A stretch of 64,000 nucleotides of DNA. Origin: Planctobacterium marinum (GTDB taxonomy: Bacteria > Pseudomonadota > Gammaproteobacteria > Enterobacterales > Alteromonadaceae). This document shows positions 51,172 through 59,982 of this stretch, one piece after another. The translations under genes were made by a program, and so were the position numbers. How positions within the stretch are numbered: position 1 is the stretch's first letter; the number at the start of each line of letters is the position of its first letter. The notes under the pieces are model-generated. The model had not been told where the DNA came from and searched no databases. It saw nothing but the letters and a program-made list of their open reading frames with translations. Where the stretch lies: contig NZ_AP027272.1 in the NCBI RefSeq assembly GCF_036322805.1, forward strand, positions 2,356,001 through 2,420,000. The letters run 5' to 3'.

Positions 51172-53422
51172 ATGAAAAGAACCACGCTCTCGCTAGCGGC
51201 ACTGTGCATCTGTTTGCACACTCAAGGCCATGCCAATAGCAGTGCCGATGTTGCACCTTCTGAAAAGCAACAGAGTATTGAGAACATAACGGTTTATGCT
51301 CAAAAAAGAGCACAAGACAGCAAGGATGTTAGTGTTGCCGTTTCAGTGTTGCACAGTGAAGTGCTGGAACAACTGAATCTCAAAGATACAACGCAGCTTT
51401 CCGCACAAATCCCCAACGTAAAGATAACCGCAAACACTGGTGAAGGGGCTCCGCCTGTTGTCAATATTCGTGGCGTAGGCAGCCTTGATTACAATAACAC
51501 TACCACAGCGCCCGTGGCCTTCTATGTGGATAATGTAGTGGGGGGGGGCATTGAGCAACTCCCTTCTCTACTTATTTGATGTGGAACGAATTGAAGTGTT
51601 AAAAGGACCACAAGGCACACTGTTTGGGCGCAATACTACAGGTGGTGCGGTGTTAATCAATTCTAAACGTCCAGAATTTTTTACTGAAGGTTATTTTACC
51701 TTGGGCACGGCTAATCAGGACCACCACAAAATTGAGGGGGTATTCAATACCGCACTTACAGAGCAAACCGCAATCCGGTTGGGGTTTAGCCAGCAAGATT
51801 ATGATTACTCATCCAATAATCTCGCCCCAGGTTACCCTCAATCGGGAATGAAGCAAAACAACTTTCGTTTCCTGTTAAGCCATCAAACCGAACAACTGGA
51901 TGTGCTATTCAAGCTACATGGTGCCGATTGGGAAGGTAATGTTAAGCCCGTTCGAAGTAAAGGTTACATAGCTGATTTGAGTACAGGGGAATTGTGTCCC
52001 CCAGAATTGGCGGGCTCGACTGCCTGTACCGATAACTTTGGTTTTAATGTGGGCAGTGATGCTTTTCACGACGTCCGCCTGGATGACAATAGCCCCCACT
52101 CCACTGAGCGTTTCGGTGGTAGTGTTGAGTTCAATTATCGACTATCTGAAGACACTACGTTCACTTCCATTAGCAGTGTCAATCAGTTAGACAGACTTCA
52201 TACCTTCAATTGTGATGCCAGCACAGCTCGCCTGTGTGATGGTGGTTTGGGGGTCGACAATCAAACGGTAACGCAAGAATTCCGCCTGAATCAACAGCTG
52301 GGCGAACACTATTTTATTGCCGGGCTGTTTTATCTGGACGAAGCCATTGAGCAAGACAACCAAATAGACCTTTTTTATGATGCCAGGGCCTTGCTAACTG
52401 CCGGTCCTGCACACTTTTTTTATGACAATACAGTGGATACTCAGTCTATTGGGCTGTTCGGACAATTTGATTTTCAAATTAGTGAACGCTTTACCTTAAC
52501 GACCGGATTGAGGTACACCAAAGAAGATATTGACTATGTGGCTACCTCTACGATCAATGTGCCTGCGTTTGCAGGAGATTTTGATGGCGTTACTGTACCG
52601 GGCTGGAACTTTCAAGGCGATATTGAGGACAATGATGTTTCTGGCAAAATAGCTTTGGTACAGAAACTGAACGAACAAACAAGTGTTTACTATAGTTTCA
52701 ATCGCGGCTTTAAAAGCGGCGGTTACAATGGTGCCCTCGCCTTTTCGCCCGATGAAGCCCGGCTAGCTGAGTATGGGCCTGAGTCGTTGAAAGCCTGGGA
52801 AATTGGTATGAAAACCCATCTTAACGATTTACACCTGAATCTTGCTGCGTTTTATTACGACTACGACAATCAACAGGTGTTCATGAATCAGCAATCGTCC
52901 CAGCAATTAGCTGCACCGGCACAGGTACTGGATAATGTCGGTCATTCAAAAATCTATGGTGCGGAACTGGATATTAGTTATACCCCGGACAATCATTGGC
53001 TATTGATGGCCGGTATTGGTTACTTGCCTGAGGCAAATCTGGATGAATTTATTAATCTCAACGGGGAAGTCATTCGCGACAACCGTCTTCCATTTAGTTC
53101 TGAGTGGAACTTAAATGGTCTTGCAAATTATCGAATGGACCTGTTTGACGGGACTCTGAGTTTACAATTGGAATTTGACCACCAGTCTGAATTTTACTTT
53201 GACCAGAATCAAAACCCGTATGCTAAACAAGATGACTACACCCTGTGGAACGGCAACATTAGCTGGGAGTCTGAGTTCTGGAGGTTATCCCTGTGGGGTA
53301 AAAACTTAACTGATGAGGAGTACAGTCAAATCCACTTCGATATGGGGCCCTCTTTTGGTCTGCTACAGGACTTAAAGGGCGAAGCTCGCCGTTATGGTGT
53401 AGAAGTAACTTACCTTTTCTGA
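51172..53422 (+). pseudogene. TonB-dependent receptor split by a frameshift at a G9 tract
   Basis: Two adjoining frames make one receptor. Part 1 (51172-51579) holds the signal peptide (LSLAALCICLHTQGHA), ENITVYAQKRAQDSKDVSVAV and the plug start, then runs out of frame after VVGGG. Part 2 continues ~620 residues with LFDVERIEVLKGPQGTLFGRNTTGG and a barrel ending YGVEVTYLF. Removing one G from the G9 run at 51540-51548 restores an uninterrupted 750-residue protein (VVGGALSNSLLYLFDVERIEV). So in this sequence the gene is off: by phase variation, mutation or a sequencing slip. Plug and barrel are typical of receptors for large organic nutrients or iron complexes. It precedes the lipoxygenase gene by ~130 nt. 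Confidence 0.85.
51540..51548 (+). repeat. Homopolymeric G9 tract inside TonB receptor gene
   Basis: Nine consecutive G residues, the only such run in the window that I noticed. It lies at the junction of the two receptor reading frames, at about codon 123. Poly-G tracts of this length are prone to slipped-strand length change. Confidence 0.97.
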
Positions 53423-53494
53423 CAAAAAATTCCCGCTAAATTGCTGGTAAATTCATTTGCATTTGCTACATTTTCTGCTGCAAGAGTAAAAAAA

Positions 53495-53519
53495 TTCTTG
53501 CCGGTTTTACCGGCGAGAA
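53495..53519. repeat. Inverted repeat between receptor and lipoxygenase genes
   Basis: TTCTTGCCGGT-TTT-ACCGGCGAGAA: an 11-bp stem with one G-T type mismatch, preceded by AAAAAAA. On the minus strand this would look like a terminator; on the plus strand it lacks a T-run. It lies between the receptor stop and the lipoxygenase start (53556). Confidence 0.65.
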
Positions 53520-53555
53520 GCACCAAAACAACCTGCACATAAGGATAAGGTTAAT

Positions 53556-55694
53556 ATGAGTTCAGTAATGCCCACACTCCCGCAAAAAGATTCTTCTGCT
53601 CAGCAAGCCGCCAGGGCTTTTCAGCTATCGGTTGCAGGTACATCTTTCAACTACATGAATACTTACATGCTGGGGGTGGCCTTATCGGCTGACTTGCCTG
53701 AGGGTGAGGAATTCAATACACCTTATAAGTTAAAACTCATCCCCATCGTGGCTACGATGATGGCTAACCTGATTGCCAATCTTGAGGACATGCTAGAGGA
53801 AGAGCGAGAGCTGACCAAAAAACACTCGATATTAGACCGCATAAAAGATGCAGCCAAAGAACTGATTGATTTTCAAGATACCAGTATCAGTGACAAAGTA
53901 GACGCAATTAGCGATATTTTTGATGCCCTTGATGATATCCCTGAGGCTATTGGTGTGGCCCTTGAAAGTTTGCCGAACAAATTACAAGAAAGTTTAAAAG
54001 CAATTAAAAAGCTGGCCAAAGAAGTAGAGAAAAATGGGCCTACAGCCATTCTTAAAAGCTCTATGTGGGATTTGTTGTCTACCACCGAACGACGAGAAAT
54101 CCTCGAAGCAGAGACCTGGGAGCGCTATAAGCAGCTATTTCAGAAAATCCCCATGCCATTGATGCTGCAAATCGATGATGATAAGCAGCCATGGATGTCA
54201 GGTGGACAATTCCAGTGTATGGAAGACTGGTTTATTGGCTACCTGCAGGTAGGTGGTTTTAACACCACCATGCTACGCGGTGTACGGGTCAAGGCTCCAG
54301 AGAACTCCGATGTTGTGGAGCTGGACAAGTTATTGACCAAATTTCCGGTAACTGATGCTATATTGCGCACGGAGCTGGGGGATGACACTGTTTCACTGAA
54401 AGCTGCGGCGGAACAAAATCGCCTTTACGTTGTGGATTACGAATGTCTTGAGGGGGCCACTTGTGTGCCGGTTCACGGTGAAGAACGCTTTTTGGGCGCA
54501 CCAATGTGTTTGTTTTATTTAAATCCCAATCCACCTGAAGGCTATCCACAAACTGAAGGCGGTGCGCTGCAGCCCATTGCCATTCAGTTATTACAAAGGC
54601 CGGATCCGGTAAAGGCCCCTATTTTTACTCCTAAAGATGCCGGCAACGCCAATGATGAAAACGGTTTTAAATGGCAGATTGCCAAGTACTTTGTTAACGT
54701 GAGTAACGCCATACAACACGAGTCTGTCGCTCACCTTGGCGATTGCCACCTGGAAATTGATCCTATGGTGGTTGCTGCTAACCGAAACCTGGCAAAAGTG
54801 CACCCGTTAATGGTGTTACTCAAGCCCCACTTCAGGTTCACGATTAATATCAATCAGAGTGCTCTGCACAGTCTTATCATTCCCGGTGGCGTTGTCGCTA
54901 CAAATGTAGGACCGCGTATACAAGATACCTGGGATCTGGTGGCTGAGGCACATAAAGCCTGGAAGTTTGATGACAATAACCCCGAGGTTGTGTTTGCCCG
55001 ACGCGGAGTGGATACTATTCCCAGCTTTCCATTCCGCGATGACACCATGTTGTTGTGGCAAGCTACTTTCAATTGGGTTTCAGACTACATCGATATTTAT
55101 TACGCTAACGACGAAGACGTAGTAAAAGACTTTGAGGTGCAAAACTGGATAAACGAAATGGTATCTGGCGATTATGCTGGCTTTAAAGGGTTTGAGCATC
55201 TTCAAAAGAACACAGCTTCGGAGTCACTACCATGGTTGTTGGCCTCAAAAGATTATCTGAAACGCATTCTTGCCCAGATTATTTACATTGCTGGGCCGCA
55301 GCATGCATCGGTGAACTTCGCACAATATCCGTTAATGTCCTTTATGCCTGGTGTTGCTGGTACCATTTATGAGCCGGCGCCCGGCGCAGATACGGTGATT
55401 AACAATGAAGAAGATTGCTGCAAATACTATCCACCATTAGATGTGGGCTCGTATACCTACTTGTTTGAATATCTGCTATCCAGCCTACAGTACGATACGT
55501 TTGGTCATTACGATGAAGGTGACGAGAAAAAACAAGGCCCCTACTTTGACGATAGTCGTGTAAATGCGCCGTTGCAAAAATTCCAGGCAAGCCTGAAAGA
55601 GATTGAATCTACAATACTAGAGCGCAATAAAACTCGACCTATGGAGTATCCATTCCAGTATCCTTCGAAGATACCCAACAGTATCAGTATTTAA
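53556..55694 (+). CDS. Bacterial lipoxygenase (arachidonate/linoleate-type)
   Basis: 712 residues, the length of bacterial lipoxygenases such as Pseudomonas LoxA. All five expected iron ligands can be placed: His393 and His398 (SVAHLGDCHLEIDP, spacing 5), His583 and Asn587 (GPQHASVNFAQYP, spacing 4) and the C-terminal Ile712 in IPNSISI, the ending shared with plant lipoxygenases. The spacings 398-583 and the HPL.LL.PHFRFT motif after the first pair also fit. Lipoxygenases add O2 to polyunsaturated fatty acids. No signal peptide is visible, unlike LoxA, so it is probably cytosolic. N-terminal ~200 residues are helical and family-specific. AAGGATAAGG precedes ATG 53556. Substrate fatty acids and the role are unknown. 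Confidence 0.92.
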   Translation: MSSVMPTLPQKDSSAQQAARAFQLSVAGTSFNYMNTYMLGVALSADLPEGEEFNTPYKLKLIPIVATMMANLIANLEDMLEEERELTKKHSILDRIKDAAKELIDFQDTSISDKVDAISDIFDALDDIPEAIGVALESLPNKLQESLKAIKKLAKEVEKNGPTAILKSSMWDLLSTTERREILEAETWERYKQLFQKIPMPLMLQIDDDKQPWMSGGQFQCMEDWFIGYLQVGGFNTTMLRGVRVKAPENSDVVELDKLLTKFPVTDAILRTELGDDTVSLKAAAEQNRLYVVDYECLEGATCVPVHGEERFLGAPMCLFYLNPNPPEGYPQTEGGALQPIAIQLLQRPDPVKAPIFTPKDAGNANDENGFKWQIAKYFVNVSNAIQHESVAHLGDCHLEIDPMVVAANRNLAKVHPLMVLLKPHFRFTININQSALHSLIIPGGVVATNVGPRIQDTWDLVAEAHKAWKFDDNNPEVVFARRGVDTIPSFPFRDDTMLLWQATFNWVSDYIDIYYANDEDVVKDFEVQNWINEMVSGDYAGFKGFEHLQKNTASESLPWLLASKDYLKRILAQIIYIAGPQHASVNFAQYPLMSFMPGVAGTIYEPAPGADTVINNEEDCCKYYPPLDVGSYTYLFEYLLSSLQYDTFGHYDEGDEKKQGPYFDDSRVNAPLQKFQASLKEIESTILERNKTRPMEYPFQYPSKIPNSISI

Positions 55695-55701
55695 TGGTCA
55701 G

Positions 55702-55728
55702 AAAAGGAGAGCATTGCTCTCCTTTTTT
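55702..55728. terminator. Bidirectional terminator after the lipoxygenase gene
   Basis: AAAAGGAGAGC-ATT-GCTCTCCTTTTTT: an 11-bp stem with T-run on the plus strand and A-run before it. It also serves the convergent gene ending at 55727. Confidence 0.92.
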
Positions 55729-56587
55729 AGTTGCTTGCTGGTGTGATATTAGTGGAGCCATTGAGACAGCGAATAAGTGCTCTTTCGGGTAACTTACTGA
55801 GGTCTGGCTTTTGTACATAGTGCTCGATTATGTGGCCATAACTTCCATCGGCTAACATCGAATCAAAAGCCACTTGTAGTGCTTTGATTGTTTCAGGGCT
55901 GGTATTTTTATTAATGGCAAGGTAATTACCGCCCAAGGCATCATCATTGAGCTCCAACACTGGCATGACGTCATCAGGCGTCAATCCCACCTGTTCCAAC
56001 TGAAAACTGAGGGTAAGTGAAGAGCCGATCATCAAATCCAGTTTTTGCTGGGCAAACATGAAGGTGTCTTCATGTTTATTGGAAAAGGTGATGTATTCTT
56101 TGCCTTCAGTCAACCCAAGATCATGCAACACATCTTGATAGATATCGCCACGGGGAATGCCCACAGTATAGTTGCTCAAATCCTCGCTATTTTTTACCAC
56201 AATGTCGGCTCTTTCTTGCAAGCGATAAAAGCACGCATTACTGTAAACCAGAGGCCCTGCCCACTTAAAGAGGTGTTCGCGTTTTGGGTACCTTGCAGTG
56301 GTGAACACCCCTGTATTGATGTTGTTCAACGCATTACTGTAAGCGCGGTTCCAGTGGGCAAGCTCTATATCACATTGGATCCTTGCTCGTTTACAAGCCG
56401 TTGCGACAATCTCGTAGTTGATACCTCGCAACTCACCATGTTTTTTAAAATTGTAAGGCGGAAAAACTTCCGTGTAGAGTTTGAGCGAATTTGAATTTGA
56501 GCCAGTATCAGCCAAAGCTTGGTGGCAATAGGCTGAGAGAGCCATCATTGATGACAGAAGTAAACAAACTGACCCCCGGTAGCCCAT
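55727..56587 (-). CDS. Periplasmic solute-binding / sensor protein (SBP_bac_3 type)
   Basis: 286 residues; signal peptide to ~25 (SSMMALSAYCHQALA). The family pattern is visible: LKLYTEVFPPYNFKKHGELRGINYEIVATACKRA (start of lobe 1), FTTARYPKREHLFKWAGPL, and NYTVGIPRGDIYQDVLHDLGL with a long C-terminal lobe. It is the single-protein 'transporter substrate-binding domain' group, often unlinked to an ABC transporter and thought to sense amino acids. No permease gene is near. It is unlike the protein at 42219 in sequence but of the same fold. Confidence 0.82.
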   Translation of the reverse strand: MGYRGSVCLLLSSMMALSAYCHQALADTGSNSNSLKLYTEVFPPYNFKKHGELRGINYEIVATACKRARIQCDIELAHWNRAYSNALNNINTGVFTTARYPKREHLFKWAGPLVYSNACFYRLQERADIVVKNSEDLSNYTVGIPRGDIYQDVLHDLGLTEGKEYITFSNKHEDTFMFAQQKLDLMIGSSLTLSFQLEQVGLTPDDVMPVLELNDDALGGNYLAINKNTSPETIKALQVAFDSMLADGSYGHIIEHYVQKPDLSKLPERALIRCLNGSTNITPASN

Positions 56588-56625
56588 AAATACACCATAG
56601 TTTAGCTAGTGAATAAGCATCCTTG

Positions 56626-57078
56626 TTATCGATTAAAAAAGCGGTAACGACTGGCAACACCCTGTAGTAAGTTTGAAAAGGCTTTTGCCATTCTCGGGCC
56701 CAGATAATTATCTAATAACTGCCCCAACAAAGGTAGTTTCATGGCAAACTCAGAAGTCCAATAAACCTTGGTTTTGCCCTCTACCTCACTAAATTCCATT
56801 CGCCCCATGGGATGATAAATACCTAAGGGCTTTGCATCGCGAATGCGATATTCCATGACCTTATTGGTTTCGAAACGCACTATCTCTTCTTGCAGTGTAG
56901 CACCATTGAGCTTTACTTCACGCACAGCGCCTACCCCATTGGGCTCATCTCGACCTGATTTCAGTAATTGAGCCGCTTTAATTCCGGGGTACAAATTGTA
57001 ATTACCATGGTCTGTTAACATCTGAAACGCCGCGTCAATCGGCATATCTAAGACTTCTTCTACTTCTATTTTGTACAA
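56626..57078 (-). CDS. SRPBCC-fold (START/polyketide-cyclase-like) protein
   Basis: 150 residues. The pattern of SRPBCC proteins is present: IEVEEVLDMPIDAAFQMLTDHGNYNLYPG (start), VREVKLNGATLQEEIVRFETNKVMEYRI, MEFSEVEGKTKVYWTSEF and the C-terminal helix LPLLGQLLDNYLGPRMAKAFSNLLQGV. Members bind lipids or aromatic ligands. Ligand unknown. No signal peptide. AGGAAGT-type element just upstream of ATG 57078. It lies 27 nt downstream of the secreted protein at 57105-57482 and could share its transcript. Confidence 0.8.
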   Translation of the reverse strand: MYKIEVEEVLDMPIDAAFQMLTDHGNYNLYPGIKAAQLLKSGRDEPNGVGAVREVKLNGATLQEEIVRFETNKVMEYRIRDAKPLGIYHPMGRMEFSEVEGKTKVYWTSEFAMKLPLLGQLLDNYLGPRMAKAFSNLLQGVASRYRFFNR

Positions 57079-57104
57079 TGTTACTTCCTGAATTATATTT
57101 TTGG

Positions 57105-57482
57105 TTAATACTCAAATACCGTAGCACAACCGCTAAAGCTATCGAATGCTTTATCCCAGCGGCGCACATCATTGGCTTTGCGCCAGCGCTGATGAAAAAA
57201 CTCCAGCAGACATTCACCATCGGGAGTCTGCATGATCATGGTATCAAATTCCTCAACCTGTTCGAATGGTGGATAGGAATCTCTGATACCCCAAGTTAAA
57301 CCGTTATTTTCTTGTGCATAAGCTAGCCAAAACTCCCGCAAGTCCAACCATTGTTTAGACTTTGCGTGCCAGGCTTTTTGTTCGCCCGCGAACTCCATTA
57401 CTTTTCCGGGCCTCGGCGTAGCCTGAGCAAAGGCAAAACCACAGTATAAACAAAACAAAAGACATAGTAGTCGCAGTCTCAT
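57105..57482 (-). CDS. Hypothetical secreted protein
   Basis: 125 residues with a signal peptide (LLCLLFCLYCGFAFA, cleavage ~20). The mature part is rich in aromatic residues (KQWLDLREFWLAYA; WGIRDSYPPFEQVEEFDT) with two cysteines (GECLLEF, SGCATV) that may pair. No family recognised. Only 6 nt separate its start from the mscS gene stop, so these genes are one operon: mscS - this gene - SRPBCC. Confidence 0.65.
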   Translation of the reverse strand: MRLRLLCLLFCLYCGFAFAQATPRPGKVMEFAGEQKAWHAKSKQWLDLREFWLAYAQENNGLTWGIRDSYPPFEQVEEFDTMIMQTPDGECLLEFFHQRWRKANDVRRWDKAFDSFSGCATVFEY

Positions 57483-57488
57483 GTTGAT

Positions 57489-58325
57489 TTAAGCCTGATT
57501 CAAAAAGGTAATTTCCCTTTGCGGGAATGGGATAGCGATTTGGTTCGCTTTGAGTGTATCCCAGATGAGCTTATTCACTTGATAACGGGACGCATATAAC
57601 TTGTCGGTTTCAACCCAATAACGCAGTTCGATATTCACCGAACTATCTGCAAATTCAGCGATACCTATCAGTGGTGCCGGTTCTTGGGTTACCAGGTCAC
57701 AGTTCAGGATGGCGTCTTTTAGCAAAGCAACCACCCTGTCCATATCTGAGTCATATGCCACACCCACTTGCATTTCCGTCAGAGTAAAGTGCTTGGAATT
57801 ATGCAGGATTTCGCCGACGATATGCTTGTTGGGAATGAGGATCTCAACACCGTCTTCGTCCTCTAGCTTGGTAAAAGCCAAGGTGATTTCTCTTACGACA
57901 CCAGCGACACCTTCAACTTTTATGGTGTCACCCACCACAAATGGGCGCGCCAGGATAATATTGAAGCCAGCGCCATAATTAGACAGCAATCCTTGTACTG
58001 CTAAACCAGCACCGAGACCCAAGGCACCTATGGCAGCAACAAACGGTGTAATGCTAATGCCTATCATGTTTAAACAGATAATGGCAATCATCACCAAGAT
58101 GGTGATTTTCACCACATTACCAATAAACTGCGACAGTGTAATATCAAGGTTCTTGCGTTGGCACAGAGCGACAACACCTTTAGCAATGCGTTTGGCTATG
58201 ACCAGCCCTATAATAAATACCAGTAGAGCCCCCAGAAGCTGGAAGCTATAGTTCACCAGGAAATTGACAATAATGTTGTAAATCTGCTGAACCTGTTCTA
58301 ATTGTTCGCTGGCGGTCTCATTCAT
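57489..58325 (-). CDS. Small-conductance mechanosensitive channel (MscS family)
   Basis: 278 residues. Three N-terminal membrane helices (FLVNYSFQLLGALLVFIIGLV; VKITILVMIAIICLNMIGI; and the pore-lining helix AAIGALGLGAGLAVQGLLSNYGAG with the Gly/Ala pattern of MscS). Beta domain ~110-170 (GDTIKVEGVAGVVREI, ILIPNKHIVGE), then the cytoplasmic vestibule. It opens under membrane tension to release osmolytes on hypo-osmotic shock. ATG 58325 follows a long inverted repeat (58332-58383) with no good ribosome site between, so the hairpin may matter for translation. Confidence 0.92.
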   Translation of the reverse strand: MNETASEQLEQVQQIYNIIVNFLVNYSFQLLGALLVFIIGLVIAKRIAKGVVALCQRKNLDITLSQFIGNVVKITILVMIAIICLNMIGISITPFVAAIGALGLGAGLAVQGLLSNYGAGFNIILARPFVVGDTIKVEGVAGVVREITLAFTKLEDEDGVEILIPNKHIVGEILHNSKHFTLTEMQVGVAYDSDMDRVVALLKDAILNCDLVTQEPAPLIGIAEFADSSVNIELRYWVETDKLYASRYQVNKLIWDTLKANQIAIPFPQREITFLNQA

Positions 58326-58331
58326 GTGGAA

Positions 58332-58383
58332 AGCTCGTTACGATAAGAATAATGATTAGAAGTCATTCTTATCATAACGAGTT
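58332..58383. repeat. Long inverted repeat upstream of the mscS gene / downstream of ccoG
   Basis: AGCTCGTTACGATAAGAAT (from 58332) faces ATTCTTATCATAACGAGTT-type sequence (58363-58383): about 20 paired bases with two mismatches and a 2-nt bulge, 7-nt loop. It sits between the ccoG stop (58413) and the mscS start (58325) on the minus strand. Possible roles: read-through terminator, RNA-processing hairpin, or a structure covering the mscS ribosome site. Confidence 0.7.
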
Positions 58384-58412
58384 AATTGCACTTCGCAATC
58401 ATCCTGGCTTGT

Positions 58413-59876
58413 TCATCTTCCAAAAAATGTTGCTTCACTAATGGCAATCTCACCAGCACTATTCATCACTTTAATCTGAAAAGGTGTAATGCGTTCATTG
58501 AGTACACTGGCGTTTACATCTATCGTTATGGGGTGTTTTACAAGTTGATTAGGTTCGATGGTTATTACTTTTTCACCTCTTATTTTGGCATCTGACAATC
58601 CTTCCGTGCTAAGCGTAACCTGCTGGGCTGATTGGGTTTTATTCATTACTACCAGGGTATACACATTCTCGATATTGCCATTCGGCGTTTCTCTGTAAAG
58701 TATGTTTCTGTCTCGGATCACATTTAAGTCAAGAGGCGCAAGGTTAACAACACTATCAATCAATAAGCCTGTCATGACCAGCAATACCGCAAAATAGCCA
58801 ATAACCTTGGGACGCAGTAGAGAGGATTGTTTGTGATTAACAGCTTGATTATCGGTTTGCTTGAGATTGCTAGCGGAGGTATAGCTGATCAGGCCAGATT
58901 CATAGCCCATTTTCGCCATAACGCCATTGCAGGCATCGACACAAGCACCGCAGTTGATACATTCATATTGCAGTCCGTTTCTAATGTCGATACCGGTAGG
59001 ACACACTTGTACACACAGGTTACAGTCAATACAGTCCCCTAGCCCTTTACTCTTATATTGTTGTTGGCTAAGCCTTTTAGGACGCGGTCCACGACCCTCA
59101 CCGCGATACGCGTTGTAGGTTGCCGTGTAAGTATCGTCATCAAACATGGATGATTGAAAACGAGAATATGGACAGATATGGGTACACATGATTTCTCGTA
59201 ACCAGCCCGCGTTACCATAAGTACAGGCGGTAAAAAGCACAATATAAAACCCGGTCCAAAAATCTATGTTCAGCTGGCTGAGTTGCAACAACAAGGGCTT
59301 TATCGGGGTAAAATAGCCGACGAAAGTTATCGCCGTCAGGGCTGAAACGGCTAACCATAAGCTGTGCTTCAGGCCCTTTTTAAGGACTTTTTGTTTGGAC
59401 ATCGATTGTTGGTCTAGATGAATGCGTTTATTACGTGCCCCTTCAGTTTTTTCTTCAATCCATACAAATAAAAAAGTAAACACCGTTTGCGGGCACATGA
59501 AGCCACACCAGACCCGGCCCCAAATGGCAGTAACAAAAAACAGTGCAAATGCGGCAACAATAAAGAGCCAGGCCAAAATGGTGAGGTCTTGTGGCCAAAG
59601 AGTCAGGCTAAAAAAATGAAGCTTTTGTTGGACAAAATCCAATAAAATCGCTTGTTTACCATTGTATTGTAGCCAAGGTAACGCCAGAAACATCAGTAAA
59701 AAATACAGCCCGGTGTAGCGTCTCAGGTTTTCAATTTTTCCCCTAACAGAGCGAATATAGATCTTATTTCTCTTGATAGAAGCATCGCGAGGCTGCACTG
59801 CCGTGCTTTCCTGCGGCTTAGGCACCTGAGTAATATCTTTAATTTCAATACGCTGTTGTTGCTGCACACCATTCAT
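58413..59876 (-). CDS. ccoG: Cytochrome c oxidase accessory protein CcoG (FixG/RdxA)
   Basis: 487 residues. Five to six membrane helices and two 4Fe-4S ferredoxin motifs (CIDCNLCVQVCPTGIDI and CINCGACVDACNGVM) at ~265-310, plus the conserved RVWCGFMCPQTVF and TCTHICPYSRFQSSMFD Cys motifs. A periplasmic Ig-like C-terminal domain (~380-487) completes the family layout. CcoG is required to mature the CuB site of cbb3 oxidase, using a Cu2+-reductase activity. No ccoNOPQ genes are in the window. It is divergent from the MocR regulator. Confidence 0.95.
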   Translation of the reverse strand: MNGVQQQQRIEIKDITQVPKPQESTAVQPRDASIKRNKIYIRSVRGKIENLRRYTGLYFLLMFLALPWLQYNGKQAILLDFVQQKLHFFSLTLWPQDLTILAWLFIVAAFALFFVTAIWGRVWCGFMCPQTVFTFLFVWIEEKTEGARNKRIHLDQQSMSKQKVLKKGLKHSLWLAVSALTAITFVGYFTPIKPLLLQLSQLNIDFWTGFYIVLFTACTYGNAGWLREIMCTHICPYSRFQSSMFDDDTYTATYNAYRGEGRGPRPKRLSQQQYKSKGLGDCIDCNLCVQVCPTGIDIRNGLQYECINCGACVDACNGVMAKMGYESGLISYTSASNLKQTDNQAVNHKQSSLLRPKVIGYFAVLLVMTGLLIDSVVNLAPLDLNVIRDRNILYRETPNGNIENVYTLVVMNKTQSAQQVTLSTEGLSDAKIRGEKVITIEPNQLVKHPITIDVNASVLNERITPFQIKVMNSAGEIAISEATFFGR

Positions 59877-59937
59877 GATCTATTCGCCCTGACTGTCACT
59901 GACTTTGAACACCAGAATGATATCCGGTAATATTATT

Positions 59938-59975
59938 GGGTACAGTTACAGTTATTTGTTTTTTTGTGGGTACAG
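59938..59975 (+). promoter_or_regulatory. Direct repeats GGGTACAG, probable MocR operator
   Basis: GGGTACAG occurs at 59938-59945 and again at 59968-59975, exactly 30 bp apart (about three helical turns), separated by a T-rich stretch, right before ATG 59983. MocR/PdxR-type regulators are known to bind such direct repeats in the intergenic region they share with a divergent gene. Confidence 0.65.
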
Positions 59976-59982
59976 ATTGCGA

